A DNA stretch of 64,000 nt from Alkalispirochaeta americana (lineage in GTDB: Bacteria; Spirochaetota; Spirochaetia; DSM-27196; Alkalispirochaetaceae): positions 1 to 64,000 of the forward strand of contig NZ_FTMS01000006.1 in the NCBI RefSeq assembly GCF_900156105.1, in the 5' to 3' direction. Positions 7,989 to 15,566 of this stretch are shown piece by piece. The translations under genes and the position numbers were made by a program. Numbering within the stretch: the stretch's first letter is position 1; each line of letters opens with the position of its first letter. The notes beneath the pieces were generated by a model that saw only the letters and a list, made by a program, of their open reading frames with translations, did not search any database and was not told the origin of the DNA.

Positions 7989-9038
7989 ATGCGACATCAC
8001 GCTGAAAAGAAACCCCAACGCCTGAAGCGTAAAGAGCTGGTTATGGGTGTCCTCTACCACTTCTCGGAGATCTTTGAATCCAGCGATGCTGAATCGATCT
8101 GGGATATCGCCATTCCCGTGGAGGATCTCTGCACCCATCTGAAAGACCGGTTCGGGGTTGAGTACAGCAGTAATCAGTGGGTATATACGCAACTGCGACG
8201 CTACGAGGACGAGATCGGAGCTCGGCTTTTTGAAAAGAAGGCCCGCCGCGATGTGAATACCTTCCGGGTTTCCCTCCACCGGGAGATGCTGGAGTTCATT
8301 CAAAAGCAACACCTCTACGTCCCTCAGAAGATCAAAGCCGCCCGGGGGGCTTACGACAAAATCCTCTCGACAATCCCTGCTCCGCAGGATACCTCCACAG
8401 GGGCCTCCTCCCGTGATATCTCGGTGCTTCTCGGGGCCGGGAGCACGGTGTATCATCTGGCAAGTATCTTCATCGACCATCAGCACAGCACCGACCGGAC
8501 CTTCTCGCTGCACACCCATAATGCAGGGATTTTGCCCATGCTCCTGGGGCAGCACGTGGATCACCGAAAACTTTCAGTGGTAACCGCAGGTGGCGTTCTT
8601 GATCCGGTAACCCGCACAATTCTGGGGGACCCCGAGAAATCTTTCACCAGGAAGAGCTTTGATTTTATCGTGCAAGGCACCTCCCAGGTCTGGGGAGAGG
8701 ATCTGTTTATCGAATCCCGTCAGGAGCAGCGGATCAAGCGGGCCATTCTTAACGATTTTGAGGGATGCAAAATCCTGGTGCTCACCAAACACGAGTTTCA
8801 GGACCATCCCATGCCCGGGGTGGAGCCCTACGGGAAGATCAGCGATTACGAGTACGTGATCGTGCCCCGCAGTATCCAGGATCACCCTCCAAAAAAACAC
8901 GATCGGTGCTTTGAAGAATCTCTGGGCAAACTTGAACCGGAGATCATGAACTGGAATTACTGCATCCTCAAGGTCAAAAAGGATCACGAAAAAAACAGGG
9001 AGACAGCGGCAGGAACCGGGCTCCATGAAAAGACGTAA
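7989..9038 (+). CDS. Regulator with DeoR-type sensor domain and atypical N-terminus
   Basis: A 349-residue protein. The C-terminal two-thirds resembles the DeoR/GlpR sensor domain: LLGAGSTVYHLASIF, then VVTAGGVLDPVTRTILGD, and a late ILVLTKHEF segment. This is the phosphosugar-sensing fold related to ribose-5-phosphate isomerase. The first 130 residues do not show the usual short DeoR helix-turn-helix; they are longer, with WVYTQLRRYEDEIGARLFE suggesting a different winged-helix module. It is divergent from the ABC importer operon, its likely target. The start is uncertain: ATG 7989 fits a leaderless promoter (TTGCGT 7952-7957, 17 bp, TTCAAT 7975-7980); GTG 7971 and ATG 8043 are alternatives. 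Confidence 0.7.
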   Translation: MRHHAEKKPQRLKRKELVMGVLYHFSEIFESSDAESIWDIAIPVEDLCTHLKDRFGVEYSSNQWVYTQLRRYEDEIGARLFEKKARRDVNTFRVSLHREMLEFIQKQHLYVPQKIKAARGAYDKILSTIPAPQDTSTGASSRDISVLLGAGSTVYHLASIFIDHQHSTDRTFSLHTHNAGILPMLLGQHVDHRKLSVVTAGGVLDPVTRTILGDPEKSFTRKSFDFIVQGTSQVWGEDLFIESRQEQRIKRAILNDFEGCKILVLTKHEFQDHPMPGVEPYGKISDYEYVIVPRSIQDHPPKKHDRCFEESLGKLEPEIMNWNYCILKVKKDHEKNRETAAGTGLHEKT

Positions 9039-9083
9039 AATTTAGAATGACAAATGTCCAAACCCTGCTGTACAATAATATGT

Positions 9084-9103
9084 TCAGATAGTCTGATTAT
9101 AAT
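9084..9103 (+). promoter_or_regulatory. Autoregulatory operator and -10 box of the second fadR-type gene
   Basis: TCAGA (9084-9088), TAG, TCTGA (9092-9096) repeats the core of the iolB operator exactly. TATAAT (9098-9103) follows at once, so a bound protein would cover the promoter of the regulator gene starting at 9125. No good -35 box is visible. Confidence 0.65.
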
Positions 9104-9124
9104 ATACTTACGCGCGGAGGCCCT

Positions 9125-9955
9125 ATGAACCATTATCTTGAAGAAGAAACCCCCATCGCGCAACGAACAGTAGTTGCGCAAGTCATGGCTCGGCTCAAAG
9201 ACCTGATCGCCTCCGGACATTATCGGCCCGGCACCCGCATTCCCACAGAGAAGGATCTTGCCCAGATGTTCGGGGTGGGCCGGTCTTCAATCCGGGAGGC
9301 GATCAAGGTATTCCAGCACCTGGGGGTCCTGGAATCCCGCACCGCCAAGGGGACCTATGTCCGGGGGCGAGCCCACGTCTCGTCCGAGGCAATAACCTGG
9401 GCGTTGCTCCTGGGAGAGGACGATCTTCGCGATGTTCTGGAACTGCGCGAGGTGATAGAAAACATCTGCTTCAGCCGCTTGGGCGAATCCCTGACCAAGG
9501 CCGATCCAGGGGCGCTAAAAACCCTGGAGATGCTGGATCAGCAGATCCTCATCATGGAAGAGGCCGCAGAACACCACGAGATCAGCCGCATGGTGGAGGC
9601 CGACTACCGGTTCCACGAGCTGATTGTGGAGGCCGGCGGAAACAGGCTCTTCTGTGCCCTCTATGCAAGTCTCCACGCCTTCATGAGCGAGGAGATCCGG
9701 ACCTCCTACATCAAGATGCAGGATCTTCACGAGGTTGCCCTGGATCATGCCGATATCGTGCGAACCCTTCGCCTGGAAGCTCCGGCAATAGCCCTCCGCC
9801 GCCATGGCCGCCACTTCAGAAGAATCAGAAAACTCCTGCACCTTCCTTCGACTGCCCCGGGAGGTTCCGCAGACCGGGCGCTTCCCGAGGCGACTGCACC
9901 CGAGGTAACTGCACCCGAGGCAGCGTCCCTGGAACCAACGGCTCTGGCAACATAA
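9125..9955 (+). CDS. GntR/FadR-family transcriptional regulator (paralogue 2)
   Basis: A 276-residue paralogue of the regulator at 3181-3912. The winged helix (recognition region GVGRSSIREAIKVFQHLGV) and FCD domain (EADYRFHELIVEAGGNRLF) align almost end to end with paralogue 1. It differs by a C-terminal tail of about 35 residues rich in Ala, Pro and Glu with a repeated EATAPEV-type unit. GGAGG lies 4 nt before ATG. Its own promoter carries the TCAGA-TAG-TCTGA palindrome, also found at the divergently placed iolB-iolD operon, so it probably represses both. Inducer unknown; an inositol-pathway acid is plausible. Confidence 0.92.
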   Translation: MNHYLEEETPIAQRTVVAQVMARLKDLIASGHYRPGTRIPTEKDLAQMFGVGRSSIREAIKVFQHLGVLESRTAKGTYVRGRAHVSSEAITWALLLGEDDLRDVLELREVIENICFSRLGESLTKADPGALKTLEMLDQQILIMEEAAEHHEISRMVEADYRFHELIVEAGGNRLFCALYASLHAFMSEEIRTSYIKMQDLHEVALDHADIVRTLRLEAPAIALRRHGRHFRRIRKLLHLPSTAPGGSADRALPEATAPEVTAPEAASLEPTALAT

Positions 9956-9980
9956 AGCCCCGACTGACCTCTCCGGCAAT

Positions 9981-10050
9981 CTGTCCAGGAGGCTCGGGCC
10001 AGGTGTCCCTGTCCAGGCGGCTCTGTCCAGGCAGCTCTGTCCAGGCGGCC
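9981..10050. repeat. 14-bp tandem repeat after the regulator gene
   Basis: Three contiguous units of CTGTCCAGGCGGCT (10009-10022, 10023-10036, 10037-10050) with one or two changes, plus a separated copy at 9981-9994. Non-coding, between converging genes. Confidence 0.85.
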
Positions 10051-10090
10051 AAAAAAAACAGCGCCCCGGCCCGAGAGAGGCGGAGCGCTG
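10051..10090 (-). terminator. Terminator of the iolB-iolD transcript
   Basis: On the minus strand CAGCGC (10090-10085) and GCGCTG (10064-10059) close a GC-rich stem followed by eight T residues (10058-10051), just beyond the iolD stop codon. Confidence 0.8.
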
Positions 10091-10129
10091 CATTCCCATG
10101 GCCCCGGGATACACCCGGGGGGCAGGAAT

Positions 10130-11995
10130 CTAGAAGAGTCGAACCTGCTTCAGGTGATCCTTCAGATCCTTGTGCGCAGCCTGAACGGTGGGACTCGCTG
10201 AAACTTCCGGAACCCCGACACGCCACCAGCTCTCGTACCCGTGAGTCATGGACTTCTCCGTGACTTTCACATCGATCAGAACGGGACCGTTCACCTTTTT
10301 TGATTCAGTCACGGCCTGGCGGAGCTCCTCCAGGGTGCTTACGCGATAGGCTGTAACGCCATATCCCTCGGCAATTTTGGCGTAGTCCACCTCCAGGTAG
10401 TCACCCAGGAGCTTTCCCTCCGGCCCCTGCCGCTTGCGCCACTCGTTGGCATAGCTGGAAATTCCCTGATTGGTCTGCAGGTTGTCGATTACCTGGAATC
10501 CGTGGTTATCAAAGAGCACCACCGTAAAGGGGACCTGCTCCTGCACAGCCGAGAGAAGCTCGCTGTGGAGCATGACAAACCCTCCATCTCCTACCAGGGA
10601 GTACACCCTCTGGTTCGGGAGCGCCAGCTGCGCACCGTAGGCTGCGTTGATCTCGTAGCCCATGCAGCTGAAGCCGTATTCCATGTGATAGGTATCCCGG
10701 TGACGGCATCGCCAGACCCGCTGCATATCTCCAGGAAGGCTTCCCGAGGCACTCACCACCACGTCCGAGGGATCCAGGAGCTTCTCGTTGAGTTCGCCCA
10801 GAACTCTGGTCTGACTGAGCCCCTGGGGATCTTCCTCGCTGTAGAGGCGGTCCACTTCCGTGGTCCAGGCCTCCCGGGCCTGGCTGACCTCGGTGGTGTA
10901 GGCGCTGCGGTATCGACGATCGCGAAGCTTCTGTGCAACCTGGTTCAGCACCTCCCGGGCATCGCCCACGAAGGACTCGGCGTCCATCTTGAAGGAATCG
11001 AAGGAGTTGATATTGATCGCTGCCACTTTGAGGTCCGGGTTCTGAAAAGCGATCTTGCTGGCCGTGGTGAAGTCCCCCAGGCGGGTTCCGACGGCGATGA
11101 GCAGATCGGCATCGCGGGCGATCACGTTTGCCGCCTCGCCTCCCGTTACACCGATACCGCCAAGGTTCCAGGCGTGATCCCAGGCGAGGGTACCCTTTCC
11201 TGCCTGGGTTTCCCCGAAGGGAAGGCCAAACTCTTCAGCGATCTTCCCGAAGGCCTCGCGGGCCTCGGAGTAGCGAACCCCGCCACCGCAGATCATGAGG
11301 GGTTTCTTGCTGCCTGCAACAAGATCGGTCAGTCGTTCCAGAGCGTTTTCCGGGAGCTGCGGCCGGTTCACCCGATGCACCCGCTTGCGGAAAAAGCTCT
11401 CGGGATAATCGTAGCTTTCAGCCTGGGTGTCCTGGGGGATTCCGATGGTGACAGCGCCGGTCTGGGCAGGGTCTGTGAGAACCCGCATGGCGTGAATGAG
11501 AGAACTCATGAGCTGCTCGGGACGCGATACGCGGTCCCAGAACTTGCTCACCGGTTTGAAGGCGTCGTTGGCGGTAACGTTCAGGTCGAACTCGTTCTCT
11601 ACCTGCTGAAGAACAGGATCGGGCTGGCGGCACGCGTAGGTGTCGCCCGGCAAAAAGAGCACGGGAATGCGGTTTACCGTGGCCGTAGCGGCGGCGGTTA
11701 CCATGTTGAGCGCTCCCGGACCTACCGAACTGGTTACTGCATAGATTTGCCGCCGGTTCTGCTGCTTGGCAAAGCCGATCGCCGCGTGGGCCATGGCCTG
11801 CTCGTTCTTTCCCTGGCGGAAAACCAGATTGTGCTCGGTTTCCACGATGGCTTCGCCTAATCCGACCACGTTTCCGTGCCCGAAAATTCCGAAAATTCCC
11901 TCGACAAACTTGTACTCCTGCCCGTCAGCTTCCAGATACTGGTTATCCAGAAAGCGCAAAAGCGCCTGGGCCATGGTCATGCGAACCGTTTTCAT
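10130..11995 (-). CDS. iolD: 3D-(3,5/4)-trihydroxycyclohexane-1,2-dione hydrolase
   Basis: A 621-residue thiamine-diphosphate enzyme, close to the usual 630-640 of IolD. Early FVEGIFGIFGHGNVVGLGEA and the C-terminal cofactor motif VGDGGFVMLHSELLSAVQE followed by DNHGF are typical of the acetolactate-synthase-like superfamily; NLGGIGVTGGEAAN and YGFSCMGYEINAA fit IolD specifically. It opens the ring of trihydroxycyclohexanedione to give 5-deoxyglucuronate. ATG 11995 is chosen (AAGGAG 6 nt upstream). It follows iolB by 133 nt, in which I see no promoter, and is followed by a terminator. Confidence 0.95.
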   Translation of the reverse strand: MKTVRMTMAQALLRFLDNQYLEADGQEYKFVEGIFGIFGHGNVVGLGEAIVETEHNLVFRQGKNEQAMAHAAIGFAKQQNRRQIYAVTSSVGPGALNMVTAAATATVNRIPVLFLPGDTYACRQPDPVLQQVENEFDLNVTANDAFKPVSKFWDRVSRPEQLMSSLIHAMRVLTDPAQTGAVTIGIPQDTQAESYDYPESFFRKRVHRVNRPQLPENALERLTDLVAGSKKPLMICGGGVRYSEAREAFGKIAEEFGLPFGETQAGKGTLAWDHAWNLGGIGVTGGEAANVIARDADLLIAVGTRLGDFTTASKIAFQNPDLKVAAININSFDSFKMDAESFVGDAREVLNQVAQKLRDRRYRSAYTTEVSQAREAWTTEVDRLYSEEDPQGLSQTRVLGELNEKLLDPSDVVVSASGSLPGDMQRVWRCRHRDTYHMEYGFSCMGYEINAAYGAQLALPNQRVYSLVGDGGFVMLHSELLSAVQEQVPFTVVLFDNHGFQVIDNLQTNQGISSYANEWRKRQGPEGKLLGDYLEVDYAKIAEGYGVTAYRVSTLEELRQAVTESKKVNGPVLIDVKVTEKSMTHGYESWWRVGVPEVSASPTVQAAHKDLKDHLKQVRLF

Positions 11996-12128
11996 CGGCT
12001 TCTCCTTGGGGTATCGTTGAAATAGGGTGTTATTGTCCGTGTGTACCACGTCACCCGTATGTGCCGCATCACTTCTGTGCGGAACCTCTGCCGGTCCTTC
12101 TTCTGCACCGGTTCCTTCTCCCGACTGA

Positions 12129-12974
12129 TCACGATCCCTGGTGATCCATCACCTCTTCAAGGGAGGCATCGGGCCAGATCGGGGCATCTCCATTCATCAC
12201 CCAGGTGTGCTCTTCCTGAAAGATCCGGGAATCCGGCCCAAACCGGTCCTGGGGCAGATGGGGGATCATCCAGATGTAGTACATGGCGTAGCCCGGTGCC
12301 GCCGTCTGCGGATGAGGAACGTTGGAGTCGATCGTGACGGTGTCACCGTTGGTAACGCGATACACCTCGTCGCCCACTTGGGAAAAACCAAACCCCTGGG
12401 TGGGAAAAAACCGGTAGTGGTATACCTCGGGCTGGGCATGGACATGGGGGGGATAGCTGGACCATTTTCCGGGATAGTTGATCACCTCTCCCAGAACCAT
12501 GCCGCTCTCGGGGGCCGTGGCCGCATCGAAGATGGTGCGAACCGTGCGGGTACTGGTATCCTGGAGCGTTCCCTCGCCGAAACGGTCCGAGCGGTATTCC
12601 CCGGGTTGCCAAAGGCGGGGAGCAAAGGCCTTTGTATTGCCCACGGACTGCAGGGCGATCTCGACGCCCTCGGGTCCCGCTGTAAGGGTTGCTTCGGCAC
12701 CGGCGCAGAGATGAAGCGCCGAGGGGTCTTCGTCGAGGAGACTCCGGCGCGTACACTGGCTTGACCGGGCCGCCCCGCCCTCGCTCCAGGCGAAGGTTAC
12801 GGTGCCTGTCATGAGCAGAAAGGCCCGTTCCCGGGGGTCGCTGTTTGTCCAGACTTCTCCGGGAGAGAGCCGCAGGATGGCGAAGTCCATCAGCATATCC
12901 TGATAGGGTCCGTCTTCTGCAATTATGTGATTCATGCCCGCAGATAACCGGGCTCCGCTTTGAATGATTGCCAT
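12129..12974 (-). CDS. iolB: 5-deoxy-glucuronate isomerase
   Basis: A 281-residue double-cupin protein. The metal-binding motif PPHVHAQPEVYHYRF and downstream NVPHPQTAAPGYAMYYIWMI match IolB. It isomerises 5-deoxyglucuronate to 2-deoxy-5-keto-gluconate. AAGGAG lies before ATG 12974. It is the first gene of the iolB-iolD transcript; its -10 box lies inside a perfect 14-3-14 palindrome, so expression is almost surely repressor-controlled. Confidence 0.95.
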   Translation of the reverse strand: MAIIQSGARLSAGMNHIIAEDGPYQDMLMDFAILRLSPGEVWTNSDPRERAFLLMTGTVTFAWSEGGAARSSQCTRRSLLDEDPSALHLCAGAEATLTAGPEGVEIALQSVGNTKAFAPRLWQPGEYRSDRFGEGTLQDTSTRTVRTIFDAATAPESGMVLGEVINYPGKWSSYPPHVHAQPEVYHYRFFPTQGFGFSQVGDEVYRVTNGDTVTIDSNVPHPQTAAPGYAMYYIWMIPHLPQDRFGPDSRIFQEEHTWVMNGDAPIWPDASLEEVMDHQGS

Positions 12975-13017
12975 GGTCTTTGCTCCTTGCTGGTGGTTAC
13001 GCGCCCACACAGGCGCT

Positions 13018-13048
13018 ATGGTAATATCAGATAGTCTGATATTACCAT
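13018..13048. promoter_or_regulatory. iolB operator: perfect 14-3-14 palindrome
   Basis: Arms ATGGTAATATCAGA (13018-13031) and TCTGATATTACCAT (13035-13048) are exact inverse complements around TAG. The core TCAGATAGTCTGA is identical to the site at 9084-9096. It overlaps the minus-strand -10 box (13044-13039). Confidence 0.9.
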
Positions 13049-13066
13049 ATAACCGGCACCAGTCAA
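13039..13066 (-). promoter_or_regulatory. Promoter of iolB-iolD
   Basis: On the minus strand TTGACT (13066-13061), 16 bp, TAATAT (13044-13039). The -10 box is embedded in the palindromic operator. Confidence 0.75.
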
Positions 13067-13142
13067 CCCCTGGCCTGCTTCCGGAGGCATGTCCGGGCCA
13101 GGGGCCGGGCACCACTCCGGGCACAGGGAGCCGGAACAGGCC

Positions 13143-13170
13143 GGCAGGACCGGGATATCCCGATCCTGCC
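13143..13170 (-). terminator. Long hairpin after iolG
   Basis: GGCAGGA and TCCTGCC flank the palindrome CGGGATATCCCG with a single mismatch pair, giving a very stable 28-nt hairpin between the iolG stop codon and the iolB promoter. No T-run is present, so it may be a transcript-end or processing structure. Confidence 0.6.
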
Positions 13171-13208
13171 TCCCTGCCGGGTTTGGTCCGGCAGATCTGC
13201 GCCGGGAG

Positions 13209-14234
13209 TTAGCGGACCTCGGAGATCTCCACCACCCGCTTCTCTTCCAGGGACTTCTTGGCGGCCATGGCCAGGTACATCGGCTCCAGGCCGTCGATAC
13301 CGACCACGGGCGGAGTGGTTCCTTCGCGCAGAGCCTTCACAAAGGCCTCGGACTCGATCAGGAAGGATTCGTTGTACCGCTCCAGGAAGAACCAGAGGGG
13401 TTTCTCCTTGCGGCTTCCCTCGACACCGGTGATCTCGATGGTGGCAGGAAGGTCGTTTTCGGTGCGGGCCATCCCGGCAGATCCAAAGACCTCAACCCGC
13501 TGATCGTAGCCGTAGACAGCTTTCCGGCTGATGTCGATCACGGCGATCGCTCCGTTCTCGAGCCAGAGGGTCACCACGGCGGTATCGATATCACCGGCCT
13601 TCCCGATTTCGGGATCAACCAGCACAGCACCGGCGGCGGAAACGGCCTTTACCTCGGAACCCGAGAGAAACCGAACCATGTCCAGATCGTGGATCATCAT
13701 GTCCAGGAAGATGCCGCCCGAAACCTTCACGTACTCCGCCGGGGGGGGCTCGGGATCACGGCTGGTTACCTTGATCATATGGAGATCACCCACTTTGTTG
13801 TCGAGAATGGCCTGTTTCACCGCTGCAAAGTTGTGATCAAAGCGGCGGTTAAAGCCGATCTGAAGGGTCACGCCCGCGTTCTTGGCAACTTCCAGAGCGT
13901 TCTTGACCTTTTCCACGTCCAGGTCGATCGGTTTCTCGCAGAAGATGTGCTTTCCTGCTTTTGCAGCATCCACCAGAAAATCGGCGTGGGTGTCGGTGCT
14001 GGAGCAGATGTATACTGCGTCCACCTTGTCGTGGTTCAGAACCTTTGCGGGGTCGGTGTAGCGCTCGGTGATACCCAGCTCATCGAGCCATTCTGTGGCG
14101 CGATCCACGTAGGGGTCTGCTACACACACCACTTCGACTCCCTGGACACGCTGGACCAGGTTTTTTGCGTGGACGTACCCGATCCGTCCTGTTCCAATCA
14201 CACCAATACGAATAGAATCTTTTTTTTCTGCCAT
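13209..14234 (-). CDS. iolG: myo-Inositol 2-dehydrogenase
   Basis: A 341-residue GFO/IDH/MocA oxidoreductase. Seen: N-terminal Rossmann motif GVIGTGRIGYVHAKNL, the catalytic-lysine motif CEKPIDLD, and SRDPEPPPAEYVKVSGGIF with FLDMMIHDLDM, characteristic of IolG. It oxidises myo-inositol to scyllo-inosose with NAD+. ATG 14234 follows AAGGAAGG. The gene lies 28 nt after the lacI-type gene and probably shares its transcript, so it would be controlled through the LacI operator upstream of that gene. Confidence 0.93.
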   Translation of the reverse strand: MAEKKDSIRIGVIGTGRIGYVHAKNLVQRVQGVEVVCVADPYVDRATEWLDELGITERYTDPAKVLNHDKVDAVYICSSTDTHADFLVDAAKAGKHIFCEKPIDLDVEKVKNALEVAKNAGVTLQIGFNRRFDHNFAAVKQAILDNKVGDLHMIKVTSRDPEPPPAEYVKVSGGIFLDMMIHDLDMVRFLSGSEVKAVSAAGAVLVDPEIGKAGDIDTAVVTLWLENGAIAVIDISRKAVYGYDQRVEVFGSAGMARTENDLPATIEITGVEGSRKEKPLWFFLERYNESFLIESEAFVKALREGTTPPVVGIDGLEPMYLAMAAKKSLEEKRVVEISEVR

Positions 14235-14262
14235 GTTTTCCTTCCTTTCGGCTTTATGGGTC

Positions 14263-15297
14263 TCATCGGCGTTCGCAGCCGGGGCTGCTTTCCCGAAGGA
14301 TGAGCTGGGGCTGAAGCGCAACGTGTCGGGGCTGGTGGGCCCGGCCCCGACTTTTATCTTCGATCATCTCGATCAGACGCTCGCAGGTCATGAAGGCAAC
14401 CTCTTCCGAGGGTTGCCGTACCGTGGTGAGCGAGGGGTGCAGGCTCTCTGCCAGAGGGATGTCGTCGTAGCCCACCACGGGAAGATCCCGGGGAACCGAG
14501 ACCCCTTCAACGGTCAGGGCCTGCATTGCGCCGATCGCCATAAGATCGTTCATGGCAAAGAGGGCGTCGCACCGGTTTAGTTCTGCCTGGTGGGCCAGAA
14601 CCAGACGAAACCCTCCCTTGATCGAGGGTTCGCCCGGGATGATCCGAATCTCCGCAGACGGTTCTGCCAGGGCCAGGGCTTTCTCCATTCCCCGCAGGCG
14701 CTGCTCGAACTCGAGCCCCAGGGCCGGATCCCCCAGGACGACGATCTTCCTGTGGCCACGGTTCAAAAAATGATCCCCCACCAGCATGCCGCCCTTCTCG
14801 TGATCCACATAGACCCAGTCCACGTCGGGACGGGGCTCGGGAGGCGGATAGTGAGAGAAGACGTAGGAGGTGCGCGTCTCCTGAAGGTAGTGCTCGGTCT
14901 CCCGCTCCAGGCAGGAGCCCATGATAATGAGACCGTCCACCTTTTTCCGCCGCACTATGCGCGTCACGTTGTCACTCCCGTCGAAACGGTTGCGCGCAAA
15001 CCCCACGATGAGGTCGAGGCCGGCCCGTTCCAGGGCGCGCCGCAGGGCATTGTGGAGACCGCTATGGTAGAGTTGCATATGAAACTCGTCGTACTCGTCG
15101 GGAAGGATGACCCCGATGGTGCCCACGCTTTGAGTGACCATGCCCCGGGCCCCCGAGTTGAACTCGAACCCCCGGTCTTCGGCGATCGCCTTGATCCTGC
15201 GCCTGGTTGACTCCGCAACCAGGGGGCTGTCGTTGAGACTGCGGGAGACCGTGGAAACGCTGACCCGGGCAATCCTGGCGATATCCTTGATCGTCAC
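14263..15297 (-). CDS. LacI-family transcriptional regulator
   Basis: A 344-residue LacI/GalR regulator: N-terminal helix-turn-helix and hinge TIKDIARIARVSVSTVSRSL, then a periplasmic-binding-like sensor domain (VGTIGVILPDEYDEF, VVGYDDIPLAESLHPSLTTV). The GTG at 15297 is the only start consistent with the conserved N-terminus; GGAGCAGAG precedes it. It is upstream of iolG and divergent from iolE, with a LacI-type palindrome between (15401-15438), so it likely represses iolE and its own operon until inositol or a derivative binds. Confidence 0.93.
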   Translation of the reverse strand: MTIKDIARIARVSVSTVSRSLNDSPLVAESTRRRIKAIAEDRGFEFNSGARGMVTQSVGTIGVILPDEYDEFHMQLYHSGLHNALRRALERAGLDLIVGFARNRFDGSDNVTRIVRRKKVDGLIIMGSCLERETEHYLQETRTSYVFSHYPPPEPRPDVDWVYVDHEKGGMLVGDHFLNRGHRKIVVLGDPALGLEFEQRLRGMEKALALAEPSAEIRIIPGEPSIKGGFRLVLAHQAELNRCDALFAMNDLMAIGAMQALTVEGVSVPRDLPVVGYDDIPLAESLHPSLTTVRQPSEEVAFMTCERLIEMIEDKSRGRAHQPRHVALQPQLILRESSPGCERR

Positions 15298-15400
15298 CAG
15301 CTCTGCTCCGGGATGTTTCTCTCTTCGGGGTGCTTCACGATTGATCTGTTCATGGTCTACTCACGATACGTCACAGCTTAGGGCCGAATTCCCCGACAGT

Positions 15401-15438
15401 CAAGGAATTTTTTGCAAACGTTTCCAAAAAATTCCTTG
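15401..15438. promoter_or_regulatory. LacI-type operator between lacI-iolG and iolE
   Basis: CAAGGAATTTTTTG and CAAAAAATTCCTTG flank the centre CAAACGTTTC. The 38 bp element is palindromic except for one base pair and contains the AAACGTTT core typical of LacI/CcpA-family operators. Its right edge meets the -35 box of the iolE promoter. Confidence 0.88.
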
Positions 15439-15464
15439 CGCGTTCGGCTTCTTGGGCCTATACT
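15436..15464 (+). promoter_or_regulatory. iolE promoter
   Basis: TTGCGC (15436-15441), 17 bp, TATACT (15459-15464). The -35 box overlaps the LacI-type operator. Confidence 0.75.
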
Positions 15465-15566
15465 GCTCCCAGACGCTTCGGCTGTGCTCCAGGATTGCAA
15501 GATCCCCGGCCACCGGAGCGCGTGGCCACGCCACCCGCAACAGGACATCACGGAAGGAGACCAGAG

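Noticed and set aside
10502-11860. Long plus-strand open frame opposite iolD
   Set aside because: Complementary shadow of iolD; no start signal and unlikely composition.
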